A DNA stretch of 64,000 nucleotides, from assembly GCF_007830635.1 (NCBI RefSeq), contig NZ_VLLA01000002.1:682001-746000 (forward strand). Reading direction: 5' to 3'. This stretch comes from Bradyrhizobium huanghuaihaiense (GTDB lineage Bacteria; Pseudomonadota; Alphaproteobacteria; Rhizobiales; Xanthobacteraceae). Of this stretch, positions 8,177-16,074 are shown piece after piece. Each line of letters opens with the position of its first letter. The first letter of the stretch is position 1. The position numbers and the translations under genes are program-made. The notes under the pieces are model-generated. The model worked only from the letters and a program-made list of their open reading frames with translations, ran no database searches and had not been told where the DNA came from.

Positions 8177-9013
8177 TCAATTCGTCGGCCCATCACCCCT
8201 GATGGCAAACGTCGTTGCCTTCAGCTTGGTCATGCCGAACTTGTCGAACAGCTTGTCATAGGTGCCATCAGTGCGGATCGCGGTGAGGGCGTCGGCGACG
8301 GCCTGGGCGAGCAGCTTGTCACGAAAGGCAAAAGTGATGTCCGTGCCGGCGATGTCGCGGACCCAGATCTTTGCGATGCCCTTCTGCTCGAGCGAGTTGG
8401 CGGTCTCGTTGATGTTGAGCGCCGCCTCGAGCTGCCCGGCACGCAGCGCCGCGGAAGTGGCGGTGACGGTGGTGAAGGTGCGCAGCTCGATCGGCTTCAG
8501 GCCCTTGGCCTCCATCGCCGTGCTGAACTCACGCGCCTTGCGCTCGGTGTAGGTCGCCGATTCCACGCCCACCACGCGGCCGGCGAGATCCTCGAACTTC
8601 TCGAGCTTCAGGCTGGAGGAGGGATCGGTGTAGATGCTGATTGCCTGCTGCGCGTAAGGCACGAGGTAGAGCATCTTGGAGCGCTCCTCGGTCCAGAACA
8701 GGCCGGTGTTGATGGCATCGAAGCGGCCGGAGCGCAGCGCCGGGATCATCGGCGGGAAGTCCATGCGCAGGAACACCGCCTCGACGCAGATGCGCTTGGC
8801 GATCTCGCGGGCGAGCTCGACATTGAGGCCCTGCAGCTCGCCCTTGTCGTCGACGAATTGCTGCGGCGGCAGCGTGGGGTTGATCGACATCTGCCATTTC
8901 GGCGCCTCGATCAGGCTCGACGCCGGCACCTTCGGCGTGCAGGTCTGGGCACCCGCGGCCTGCGTCAGGCCGACCAGCAGGGCGAGGGCGGAGAAGGTCT
9001 TTGGGAATCGCAT
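8177..9013 (-). CDS. Polar amino acid-type ABC transporter substrate-binding protein (left-arm paralog)
   Basis: A family-3 (SBP_bac_3) periplasmic binding protein of 278 residues. I chose the ATG at 9013 because it is preceded by GGAG at 7 bases and starts a clean Sec signal peptide (MRFPKTFSALALLVGLTQAAGA); a further in-frame start upstream adds an implausible charged leader. The mature part contains SINPTLPPQQFVD and FWTEERSK, shared almost word for word with the binding protein at 19477, so the two are paralogs. No permease or ATPase accompanies this copy. It is the last gene of the LacI-led minus-strand operon and may use the permease/ATPase encoded at 20333-21849. Confidence 0.88.
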   Translation of the reverse strand: MRFPKTFSALALLVGLTQAAGAQTCTPKVPASSLIEAPKWQMSINPTLPPQQFVDDKGELQGLNVELAREIAKRICVEAVFLRMDFPPMIPALRSGRFDAINTGLFWTEERSKMLYLVPYAQQAISIYTDPSSSLKLEKFEDLAGRVVGVESATYTERKAREFSTAMEAKGLKPIELRTFTTVTATSAALRAGQLEAALNINETANSLEQKGIAKIWVRDIAGTDITFAFRDKLLAQAVADALTAIRTDGTYDKLFDKFGMTKLKATTFAIRGDGPTN

Positions 9014-9083
9014 CTGAATACTCCGATCAAATCGTGGGTGGCAGAGGAGCCGTTCTCCGGTCCGCGTCTTCTTCATTGTCTGG

Positions 9084-9566
9084 TCACGTGGCCGCCGCAG
9101 CGTCGGCCTGCCGGGTCAGGATCAGCGAGATATGGCGTGCCGCGGTCACCACCTCGTCGCGCTGGTTGAGGAGGTCGAGCGTCTCGACGACGATGCCGCG
9201 CTCGGGGTTTTTGGTCGGCCGCTTCTCGACGAAGCGGAAGCGCACGCGCAAGGTATCGCCGGCGACGATGGGGCCCTTGAACTTGACCTCGTCCCAGCCG
9301 AGCGAGGCGACCGAGGTCTCCTCGTACAGCTTCAGCTCCGACTTCAGCCCTTCCATCAGCGACAGGCCGTACAGCCCGTGGCCGATCACCGCGGGGAAGC
9401 CGCGCGAGCGGGCGTAGATGCCGTCGACGTGGAGCGGATGGTGATCGCGCGTGACGTCGGCGAAGGCCGCGATATCGGCTTCCGTCACGATGTGCGCGGC
9501 AGTCTCGAACTCGGCACCGAGCGCGATATCTTCGTAACGGAGATTGATCGGGGCGCTCGTGTCCAT
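9084..9566 (-). CDS. MaoC-family (R)-specific enoyl-CoA hydratase
   Basis: A 160-residue single hotdog-domain hydratase. The hydratase-2 motif is intact: D41-H-H-P-L-H46 followed by VDGIYARSRGF and the GHGLYGL turn. It would hydrate a 2-enoyl-CoA to the (R)-3-hydroxyacyl-CoA. It lies 9 bp after the CoA-transferase gene in the same direction, and the acyl-CoA dehydrogenase upstream would supply its enoyl-CoA substrate. The alternative is a mesaconyl- or other branched enoyl-CoA hydratase, which share the fold. Confidence 0.88.
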   Translation of the reverse strand: MDTSAPINLRYEDIALGAEFETAAHIVTEADIAAFADVTRDHHPLHVDGIYARSRGFPAVIGHGLYGLSLMEGLKSELKLYEETSVASLGWDEVKFKGPIVAGDTLRVRFRFVEKRPTKNPERGIVVETLDLLNQRDEVVTAARHISLILTRQADAAAAT

Positions 9567-9575
9567 GTTGATCCC

Positions 9576-11159
9576 TCAGGCGACCTTGCGCGGCCGCGCC
9601 GGCAGGGCCTTAAAACTCTGCGCGATTCCCATGGGGCCGGAGCGGAAGATGCGCGGGTCCATGTCCTTCAATTGCGGGCTGATGCGTGGGCGAAAGCCCA
9701 TATGGGCGAGGACGTCCTCCTCCAGCCGTACGCCCGGCGCGATCTCGGTCAGCGTCACGCTGCCGTTCTCCAGCTCGAACACGGCGCGCTCGGTGACGTA
9801 GCTGACATGCTGGCCGCGTTGCGCGGCGAACGAGGCGCTGAAGCTGATCTGGCCGACCTCAGGCACGAATTTGCGGAAAGCGCCGTCGCGCCGGATCGCG
9901 AGGCGGCCGTTCTCGACACCGATGTCGAACTTGCCGCCGGTCATGGTGCCGCTGAAGATCAGACGCTTGGCGTTCTGGGTGATGTCGATGAAGCCGCCGG
10001 AGCCGTCGCGGCGCTCGCCGAAGCGGGTGACGTTGACGTTGCCTGTTGCGTCCACCTCCGCGAACGAGAGGAAAGCGCAGGAGAGGCCGCCGCCGTCATA
10101 GAAATCGAACTGATAGGCCTGGTCGAGAATGACGCGCGGATTGATCGCGGTGCCGAACTCGCGGGCATGGCCGGGCACGCCGCCGACGACGCCGGACTCC
10201 ACCGTCAGCGTGATCAGGTCGGAAATGCCTTCCTCGGCCGCAACATTGGGGATCATCGCGGAGATGCCGACGCCGAGATTGACGACGTCGCGCGGGCGCA
10301 GTTCGAACGCGGCGCGGCGAGCGATCACCCGGCGTTCGGTCAGCGGATCCGGTGTGATCATCGCCACCGGCACGCGCGCCTCGCCGCAGCGCGCGGGATC
10401 GTAGGCGGTGCCGTAGGTCTGCATCTGTTCGGGCTCGAGCACGATATGGTCGATCAGGAAGCCCGGGATCTTCACCATCTGCGGATGGATCGAGCCGCGC
10501 TTCACGATGCGCTTGACCTGGCAGATCACGGTGCCGCCGGCATTGTGCACGGCCTGTGCGATCGAGAGATCCTCGCGCGTCGTGCCCTCATGCTCCATGC
10601 TGATATAGCCGTCCTCGTCCGCGGAGGTGCCGCGGATGATGGCGACGTCGGGCGGGGCGGGCACGCGGTAGAGCAGCCAGGATTGGCCGTGCAGCTCGAG
10701 CAAATCGACCAGCGGCGCGGTGGTGCGCTTGTTCATGCGCCCGCCGTCCTGGCGCGGGTCCATGTAGGTGTTGAGGCCGACATGGGTGAGCACGCCGGGA
10801 TGCTTTGCCGCCATGGCGCGGCAGAGCTGGCTCATCACGCCTTGCGGGAAATTGTAGGCGTCGATCAGCTCGTCGCGGACGAGCCGCATGAACGGCACTT
10901 GCAAACCGAAATTGCCGCCGATCACGCGCGCGATCAGGCCTTCATGGGCGAGATGGCAGAGGCCCTTCTCGGTCACGGCGCCGACGCCGGTGATGTTGAT
11001 CAGCGTCAGATTGTGCGGGCCCTGGCCGCCGAGAAAGCGCTGCTCCAGAGCATCCAGAATGGCTTCGGCAGCGCCCGTGCCGCCATTGCCGCCGACGATC
11101 AGCGTATCCGCGTCGCGGATGAGACCGGCGGCCTCCGCCGCTGTGATGATGCTCAGCAT
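9576..11159 (-). CDS. Family I acyl-CoA:carboxylate CoA-transferase (propionate CoA-transferase type, fused subunits)
   Basis: A 527-residue protein containing both halves of a family I CoA-transferase in one chain. The N-terminal half has the glycine-rich GGNGGTGAAEA segment. The C-terminal half holds the catalytic glutamate E321 in TVESGVVGGVPG. It would load CoA from a donor thioester onto a carboxylic acid, giving ATP-free activation of the pathway substrate. It is followed 9 bp later by the MaoC hydratase and preceded 4 bp upstream by the acyl-CoA dehydrogenase, so activation, dehydrogenation and hydration are encoded together. Confidence 0.9.
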   Translation of the reverse strand: MLSIITAAEAAGLIRDADTLIVGGNGGTGAAEAILDALEQRFLGGQGPHNLTLINITGVGAVTEKGLCHLAHEGLIARVIGGNFGLQVPFMRLVRDELIDAYNFPQGVMSQLCRAMAAKHPGVLTHVGLNTYMDPRQDGGRMNKRTTAPLVDLLELHGQSWLLYRVPAPPDVAIIRGTSADEDGYISMEHEGTTREDLSIAQAVHNAGGTVICQVKRIVKRGSIHPQMVKIPGFLIDHIVLEPEQMQTYGTAYDPARCGEARVPVAMITPDPLTERRVIARRAAFELRPRDVVNLGVGISAMIPNVAAEEGISDLITLTVESGVVGGVPGHAREFGTAINPRVILDQAYQFDFYDGGGLSCAFLSFAEVDATGNVNVTRFGERRDGSGGFIDITQNAKRLIFSGTMTGGKFDIGVENGRLAIRRDGAFRKFVPEVGQISFSASFAAQRGQHVSYVTERAVFELENGSVTLTEIAPGVRLEEDVLAHMGFRPRISPQLKDMDPRIFRSGPMGIAQSFKALPARPRKVA

Positions 11160-11163
11160 GCCC

Positions 11164-12306
11164 TCACGCGGCCTCCTTCTCGACCTGGCGGGCGATGATC
11201 AGCCGCTGGATCTGGTTGGTGCCCTCGTAGATCTGGGCGAGGCGCACGTCGCGGAAGATGCGCTCGATGCGGTACTCGCGCGAATAGCCGTTGCCGCCGT
11301 GGATCTGCAGCGCATTGGAGACGTGCTTCATCGCCATGTCGGTGGTGAACAGCTTTGCCTGCGCCGCCTCCTTGGCGATGGGCTCGCCGGCATCGTGCAG
11401 GCGCGCGGCGTGGTGGATCAAGAGGCGCGCAGCCGCGATGTCGGTCGACATGTCCGCGAGCATGAATTGCACGGCCTGGAAGCCGATGATGGCCTGGCCG
11501 AACTGCTTGCGGTCCTTGGCGTAAGTCGTGGCGTCCTCGAACGCGGCCTGGGCCATGCCGAGCGCCATCGAGGCCATCATCAGCCGGCTGAAATTGAAAT
11601 TGCTCATCGCCATCTTGAAGGCCTGGTTCTCCGGCCCCATCACGCTATCCGCCGGCAGACGCACGTCGGAGAAGGTGATCTGGCAGTCGTCGAGGCCGTG
11701 CATGCCGAGCAGCTCCTCGTTCTTGCCGCGGGCGATGCCGGGCAGGGCGCCGTCCACGAGAAGACAGGAGATGGAGCGGTGGCCCGCTTCGCTGCCGGTG
11801 CGCGCGAACACCATGATGCGGTCGGCGACGCCGCCGAGCGTCACCCAGGCCTTGGTGCCGTTGAGCCGCCAGCCATTGCCTTCGCGCACCGCGTTGGTAC
11901 GGATACCAGCTACGTCGGAGCCGTGATCGGGCTCGGAGACGGCGGTGGCGGGAATGATGTCGCCGCTCAGGATTTTTGGGATCAGCGCCTTGTGCGCTTC
12001 GGTGCCGTGATGGTCGAAGAACAGCACGGCCTCGACCGGGATCGCGAAGGCGTTGGCGACCGCGCCGGAGCAGCGCGCCAGCTCCTCCATCGCGATGCAG
12101 GCCGCGACCGCGTCGAGCCCCGCGCCGCCGGCGCCTTCGCGCAGGCAGATGCCGAACAGGCCGAGATCGGCCATGCCCTTGTAGAGCGCGCGGTCGAAAC
12201 GGTCCTCGCGGTCGATCGCGGCGGCGCGCGGCAGGATCTCGGCCTCCGCGAAGCGGCGGGCGGTGTCGCGGAGAGCCTTTTGATCCTGGGTGTAAAAGCG
12301 GTCCAT
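11164..12306 (-). CDS. Acyl-CoA dehydrogenase
   Basis: A flavin acyl-CoA dehydrogenase of 380 residues. It shows the FAD/substrate loop AVSEPDHGSDV, the RKQFGQAIIGFQAVQ segment and the C-terminal catalytic glutamate E361 in YEGTNQIQ. It would introduce the 2,3-double bond in an acyl-CoA, passing electrons to ETF. It lies within the LacI-led minus-strand operon, 12 bp after the tautomerase gene. The chain length it accepts cannot be judged; the partner enzymes suggest a short or branched acyl-CoA. Confidence 0.93.
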   Translation of the reverse strand: MDRFYTQDQKALRDTARRFAEAEILPRAAAIDREDRFDRALYKGMADLGLFGICLREGAGGAGLDAVAACIAMEELARCSGAVANAFAIPVEAVLFFDHHGTEAHKALIPKILSGDIIPATAVSEPDHGSDVAGIRTNAVREGNGWRLNGTKAWVTLGGVADRIMVFARTGSEAGHRSISCLLVDGALPGIARGKNEELLGMHGLDDCQITFSDVRLPADSVMGPENQAFKMAMSNFNFSRLMMASMALGMAQAAFEDATTYAKDRKQFGQAIIGFQAVQFMLADMSTDIAAARLLIHHAARLHDAGEPIAKEAAQAKLFTTDMAMKHVSNALQIHGGNGYSREYRIERIFRDVRLAQIYEGTNQIQRLIIARQVEKEAA

Positions 12307-12318
12307 GGCGTGCTCCCG

Positions 12319-12687
12319 TCAGTCGCTGGCGAGCTTGGAATCGTGGGAGACTTCGCTGCGGTCGCGGTCGATGAAATAGACCGCGACATCGTCGCCCGGC
12401 ACGCCATAGGCGCTGCATACGGCGCGGGTCAGTGCGATGGCGGCGGCGCGCCGCTCGGCCTCGCTGCGGCGGAAGGCGTGGACCTTGAGCAGGATGCGCT
12501 GGCCGGAAGCGGGAGCGCCGAATGTGCCGGCATGGGCGTAGTCATCGGTCGCAATGTTCAGGAAATAGAGCGTGACCGTATCGGCGGTGACGCCGAACGC
12601 CGACATCAGGCCGTCGGTCACCGAGCGCGCCAGCGCGGCCTTGCGCTGGGACGGGACTTGCGGGGCGAGCACTTCGACATAGGGCAT
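12319..12687 (-). CDS. Tautomerase-superfamily protein
   Basis: A 122-residue protein that starts Met-Pro, so Met removal would expose the catalytic Pro1 of the 4-oxalocrotonate tautomerase superfamily. It contains two beta-alpha-beta units (residues 1-60 and about 65-115); only the first starts with proline. This double-unit length fits MIF-, CaaD- or malonate semialdehyde decarboxylase-like members rather than the ~62-residue 4-OT. It could interconvert enol and keto forms of a pathway acid. It starts 3 bp after the LacI gene and is cotranscribed with acyl-CoA enzymes. The exact reaction is unknown. Confidence 0.75.
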   Translation of the reverse strand: MPYVEVLAPQVPSQRKAALARSVTDGLMSAFGVTADTVTLYFLNIATDDYAHAGTFGAPASGQRILLKVHAFRRSEAERRAAAIALTRAVCSAYGVPGDDVAVYFIDRDRSEVSHDSKLASD

Positions 12688-12690
12688 CGA

Positions 12691-13776
12691 TCAGACCTTC
12701 GCGGATTTGGCCGCAGACGATTTGGGGGAAGACGATTTGGACTTGCCGGATCTCGCAGGGGCCGGGGCATCGAATTGGCGGCAAGAGTCGCGCTGGATCA
12801 GCTTGGCGCCGACGCGATATTCGCGCACGCCGTCATTGCCGTTCCCCTTGGCGTCCATGCGATGCAGCAGCCGGTCGACGGCGAGATTGGCAAGATCCCG
12901 CGCGCCGTTGTCGACGATGCTGATCGCCGGGCGATGCCATTCGAACCAGGGCATGTCCTCGTAACAGAGCAGCGAGAGATCATCCGGAATGGCGATGTTC
13001 CGCTCCGCGGTGACGCGCAGCACGCCGAGCGTCGCCTCGTGATTGGCGACGAAGATTGCGCTCGGCGGGCGTGGGAGGTCGAGCAGCTTGCGGGCGCAGG
13101 TCGCACCGGTCTCGGGCTCGAAATGGCCGGCATGAATCAATGTGTCGTCCCTGGTGATGCCGGCTTCGCGTAGCGCGCGGACATAACCAGAGAGCCGCTC
13201 GCGGCCGGATGTCGTGTCCTGGCGGCCGACGATCAGCCCGATGCGCTTGTGCCCGAGCTCGATCAGATGGCGCGTGCCCAGATAAGCGCCTTGCGGATCG
13301 TCGGCGAGCACGGTCTCGAGATCGGTCGCGTCATCGCGCCGCACCAGGCAGACGATGGGCACGTCCTTGGAGAGCGCCTTGAGCTGCGGGCCGTTCTTGC
13401 CCGTGGGCACCACGATCAGCCCGTCGATGCGGTGATCGACCAGCGTGGTGAGGGTGTCGCTCTCCTGCTGCGGATCGTCGCCGCCGATGCACAGAAGCAT
13501 CTGATAACCCAGCGCCTTCAGGCGCGCCTGCACCACTTCGGCCATCACCTGGAACGAGGCGTTGGTGAGATTGTGGACGAGCAGCGCCACCAGCCGCGAC
13601 TGTCCGGTCTTGAGGCCCCGCGCGATCGGGTTCGGTCGATAGCCGAGCTCGCGCGCGATGCGCACCAGGCGCTGCTGCGTGCGCTCGCTGGTCAGGCCGG
13701 TTCCCGTCAGCGCTCGGGAAGCAGTGCTGACTGAAACGCGGGCCGCCTGTGCCACATCTTTGAGCGTGACGCTCAT
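12691..13776 (-). CDS. LacI-family transcriptional regulator
   Basis: A 361-residue LacI/GalR regulator. The N-terminal helix-turn-helix is canonical (VTLKDVAQAARVSVSTASRALTG), with the hinge-helix region NPIARGLKTGQS and a periplasmic-binding-protein-like effector domain. The C-terminal ~30 residues are a Ser/Lys/Ala-rich tail, longer than usual. The ATG at 13776 follows AGG by four bases; a TTG lies one codon upstream. It heads the minus-strand operon and is divergent from the aldolase operon. Two LacI-type palindromes in the shared intergenic region indicate control of both operons and of itself. Its effector is unknown. Confidence 0.92.
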   Translation of the reverse strand: MSVTLKDVAQAARVSVSTASRALTGTGLTSERTQQRLVRIARELGYRPNPIARGLKTGQSRLVALLVHNLTNASFQVMAEVVQARLKALGYQMLLCIGGDDPQQESDTLTTLVDHRIDGLIVVPTGKNGPQLKALSKDVPIVCLVRRDDATDLETVLADDPQGAYLGTRHLIELGHKRIGLIVGRQDTTSGRERLSGYVRALREAGITRDDTLIHAGHFEPETGATCARKLLDLPRPPSAIFVANHEATLGVLRVTAERNIAIPDDLSLLCYEDMPWFEWHRPAISIVDNGARDLANLAVDRLLHRMDAKGNGNDGVREYRVGAKLIQRDSCRQFDAPAPARSGKSKSSSPKSSAAKSAKV

Positions 13777-13793
13777 CAAACCTGCCGATAGAC

Positions 13794-13807
13794 TGCAAAC
13801 GATTGCA
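13794..13807. promoter_or_regulatory. LacI-type operator O1
   Basis: TGCAAACGATTGCA lies 18 bp upstream of the LacI-family gene's ATG (flanked C...G). It has TGCAA/TTGCA arms around a central CG, the usual LacI/GalR operator architecture, and is an exact 14-bp copy of the second site 87 bp away. The position next to the start codon suggests autorepression. Confidence 0.75.
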
Positions 13808-13816
13808 GAAACGCTA

Positions 13817-13844
13817 TGAGCTTATTCCACGCGGATCAAGCTCA
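13817..13844. promoter_or_regulatory. Inverted repeat between the two LacI-type operators
   Basis: TGAGCTT (13817-13823) and AAGCTCA (13838-13844) are 7-bp inverted arms separated by 14 bp, midway between the operators. It may be a binding site for a second regulator or part of the divergent promoters; no convincing -35/-10 pair could be fixed. Confidence 0.3.
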
Positions 13845-13878
13845 AAAAATGGATGGTGTTGCCCAATGCAGAGCCATT

Positions 13879-13896
13879 TATGCAAACGATTGCATA
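13879..13896. promoter_or_regulatory. LacI-type operator O2
   Basis: TATGCAAACGATTGCATA contains the same 14-bp core as O1 with longer (7-bp) palindromic arms, 68 bp upstream of the aldolase gene at 13964. The 87-bp centre-to-centre distance from O1 would allow looping between the sites and joint control of both divergent operons. Confidence 0.78.
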
Positions 13897-13963
13897 GAGC
13901 GTGCGGATATTCCGCAGGCGGCATCCATCGCCTGAATCCACCCGAGCACCCGGCAGTACCCTG

Positions 13964-14869
13964 ATGAAGACGTTCCGCGGCACCTACACCGTCATGATCA
14001 CCCCGTTCACGGCAGCGGGCGAGGTCGATGTCGCGGCCTTGCGCGCTTTCGTCGACTGGCAGATCGCAGAGGGCATTCACGGATTGATCCCGCTCGGCTC
14101 GACCGGCGAGTTCCTGTCCATGGACGATGACGAGAAGGCGCTGGTTGCCGAGGTCGTCATTCGCCAGGCCGCGGGCCGCGTCCCCGTGTTGATCGGTACC
14201 GGCGCGGAGGATACGCGCGAAGTGGTGCGCCTCAGCCGTCGTGCCGAAAAACTGGGCGCTGACGGCGTGATGATCATCCCGCCGTTCTATTCGACGCCGA
14301 CCGACGACGAGCTCGTGCATCATTACAAGACGGTTGCCGACGCGATCGCGCTGCCGATCATGGTCTACAACAATCCGGCGACCGCAAATGTCGATCTCAA
14401 GCCACAGCTGGTGGCGCGCATCGCCGAGATCGACAACTGTCTCTATATCAAGGAGTCGACGCTGGAGGTGACGCGGGTGCGCGACATCATCCGCCTCTGC
14501 GGCGACAGGATGACCGTGTTCGGCGGCATCCTCGGCTTCGAATCCTTCGTCGAGGGCGCGCAAGGGTGGGTGGCCGTAGCCTCCAACGTGGTCCCGGCGG
14601 AGATGGCCCGCATCTTTAGCCTCGTCGCCGACCACGGCGCGATCAAGGAAGCGCGCGAACTCTATCTCAAATACCTGCCGGTGATCGAGTTCGTCGGCGG
14701 CCAGGCCTATGTCGCCGGCAGCAAGGCGCTGCTCAGCCACATGGGTTTTGCGGCCGGCCATCCGCGCCCGCCACGCCTGCCGCTTCCAGCAGCGCAGGAT
14801 GCGGCCGCGCGTGCGCTGGTCAAGACGTTCGGTCTCGCCTGGCGCGGCGCGCCGGTTGCGGCTGCCTAG
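13964..14869 (+). CDS. DHDPS/N-acetylneuraminate lyase-superfamily aldolase (canonical GSTGE type)
   Basis: A class I aldolase/dehydratase of 301 residues from the ATG at 13964; an in-frame upstream start would overlap the operator region and adds an untypical leader. The substrate motif GSTGE (residues 45-49), Tyr135 (VYNNP) and the Schiff-base lysine K163 (YIKES) are all present. It acts on 2-oxo acids such as pyruvate adducts. As first gene of the plus-strand arm it is the one most directly controlled by operator O2. A biosynthetic role in lysine synthesis is unlikely in this catabolic context. Confidence 0.87.
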   Translation: MKTFRGTYTVMITPFTAAGEVDVAALRAFVDWQIAEGIHGLIPLGSTGEFLSMDDDEKALVAEVVIRQAAGRVPVLIGTGAEDTREVVRLSRRAEKLGADGVMIIPPFYSTPTDDELVHHYKTVADAIALPIMVYNNPATANVDLKPQLVARIAEIDNCLYIKESTLEVTRVRDIIRLCGDRMTVFGGILGFESFVEGAQGWVAVASNVVPAEMARIFSLVADHGAIKEARELYLKYLPVIEFVGGQAYVAGSKALLSHMGFAAGHPRPPRLPLPAAQDAAARALVKTFGLAWRGAPVAAA

Positions 14870-14883
14870 ATTGAGGTGAACGG

Positions 14884-16074
14884 ATGAACCTGCTCGATGG
14901 CGTCAAGATCCTCAGCTTCAATCACTATCTCGCGGGGCCCCTGGCGGCGCAGACGCTCGGCGATCTCGGCGCCGACGTCATCGCGGTCGAGCCGATCGAG
15001 GGCGCGTTCCAGCGCAACTGGGCGGTCGCCAATCATTTCGTCGCGGGCGACAGCGTCAATCATCTGGCGACCGGGCGTAACAAGCGCAGCATCGCGGTCG
15101 ATCTCAAGCATCCCGACGGCATCGCCGCGGTGAAGAAGCTGGTCGCGACCTCAGATGTCGTGATGGAGAATTTCCGGCCGGGCACCATGGCCAAGCTTGG
15201 TCTCGGCTACGATGTGCTGAAGGCGATCAATCCCGGTCTGATCTATGCGGTGGCGACCGGCTTCGGATCGGAGGGGCCGTACAAGGATCGTCCCGGCCAG
15301 GATCTTCTGCTTCAGGCGATGTCGGGCCTTGCGATGCGGACGGGACGCGCCGATGGCGAGCCGACGGCGGTCGGGGCCGTCATCGTCGATCAGCATGCCG
15401 CCTCGCTCTATGCCATGAGCATCCTTGCGGCGCTGTTCGCGCGGACGAAGACGGGCAAGGGCCAGCTCGTCGAGGTCAACCTCTATCAGGCCGCGCTCGA
15501 TCTCCAGGTCGAGCCGCTGACAGCATGGCTGAACGGCGCGCCATCGCCGACGTCGCGCGGGCCGGCCGGCATCGCAGCGTGGTTCAGCCCCGGTCCCTAT
15601 GGCATTCACGCGACAGCAGATGGTCACATGGCGATCTCGATGGCCACGCCCAAGGCGCTCGGCGTCGCGCTCGACAGCGAGGAGCTGAAGCAGTTCGGCG
15701 AGGGCGATAGTTTTTCGAAGCGTGAGGAGATCACGCGGATCGTTGCGGCGCGCCTGAAACAGAAGTCGACGGCAGATTGGCTGCCCGCGCTGGAAGCGGC
15801 ACGGATCTGGCACGCGCCGGTGCAGGATTATCGCGATCTCGAGTCCGATCCTCAGCTCAACCATCTCGGCGTGTTCAAGAGCGCCGAGAGTGCAGGGGGC
15901 GCGCCGATCCGGATGGTCGCTCATCCCGCGCGCTATGACGGGCAGACGCCGGAGGTACGGCTGGTGCCGCAGCGGCTGGGTGCGCAGACGCGGCAGGTGC
16001 TCGGCGAGATCGGCTACGGCGCCGCGGAGATCGACGCAATGGTCGCCGGCAAGGCCGTCGGGGTGGCGCGATGA
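14884..16074 (+). CDS. Family III CoA-transferase (CaiB/BaiF type)
   Basis: A 396-residue family III CoA-transferase. The N-terminal VKILSFNHYLAGPLAAQTLGDLGADVI segment is split here as LAGPLAAQTLGDLGAD (from about residue 16), the MENFRPG motif is near residue 94, and the catalytic aspartate is D140 in GQDLLLQAMSGL. It would transfer CoA between acids, in the same role as the family I transferase in the other arm but with unrelated chemistry. It is 14 bp after the aldolase gene, and its stop overlaps the dehydrogenase start by 4 bp. Confidence 0.92.
   Translation: MNLLDGVKILSFNHYLAGPLAAQTLGDLGADVIAVEPIEGAFQRNWAVANHFVAGDSVNHLATGRNKRSIAVDLKHPDGIAAVKKLVATSDVVMENFRPGTMAKLGLGYDVLKAINPGLIYAVATGFGSEGPYKDRPGQDLLLQAMSGLAMRTGRADGEPTAVGAVIVDQHAASLYAMSILAALFARTKTGKGQLVEVNLYQAALDLQVEPLTAWLNGAPSPTSRGPAGIAAWFSPGPYGIHATADGHMAISMATPKALGVALDSEELKQFGEGDSFSKREEITRIVAARLKQKSTADWLPALEAARIWHAPVQDYRDLESDPQLNHLGVFKSAESAGGAPIRMVAHPARYDGQTPEVRLVPQRLGAQTRQVLGEIGYGAAEIDAMVAGKAVGVAR

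Noticed and set aside
9132..13173. Long plus-strand frames opposite the minus-strand acyl-CoA operon (up to 761 codons)
   Set aside because: They are shadows of well-supported dehydrogenase, CoA-transferase and LacI genes and contain no recognisable motif.
13964..14869. dapA (lysine biosynthesis)
   Set aside because: Fold and catalytic residues fit, but the operon is a LacI-controlled CoA-dependent catabolic set with two more family members; a housekeeping role is not supported.
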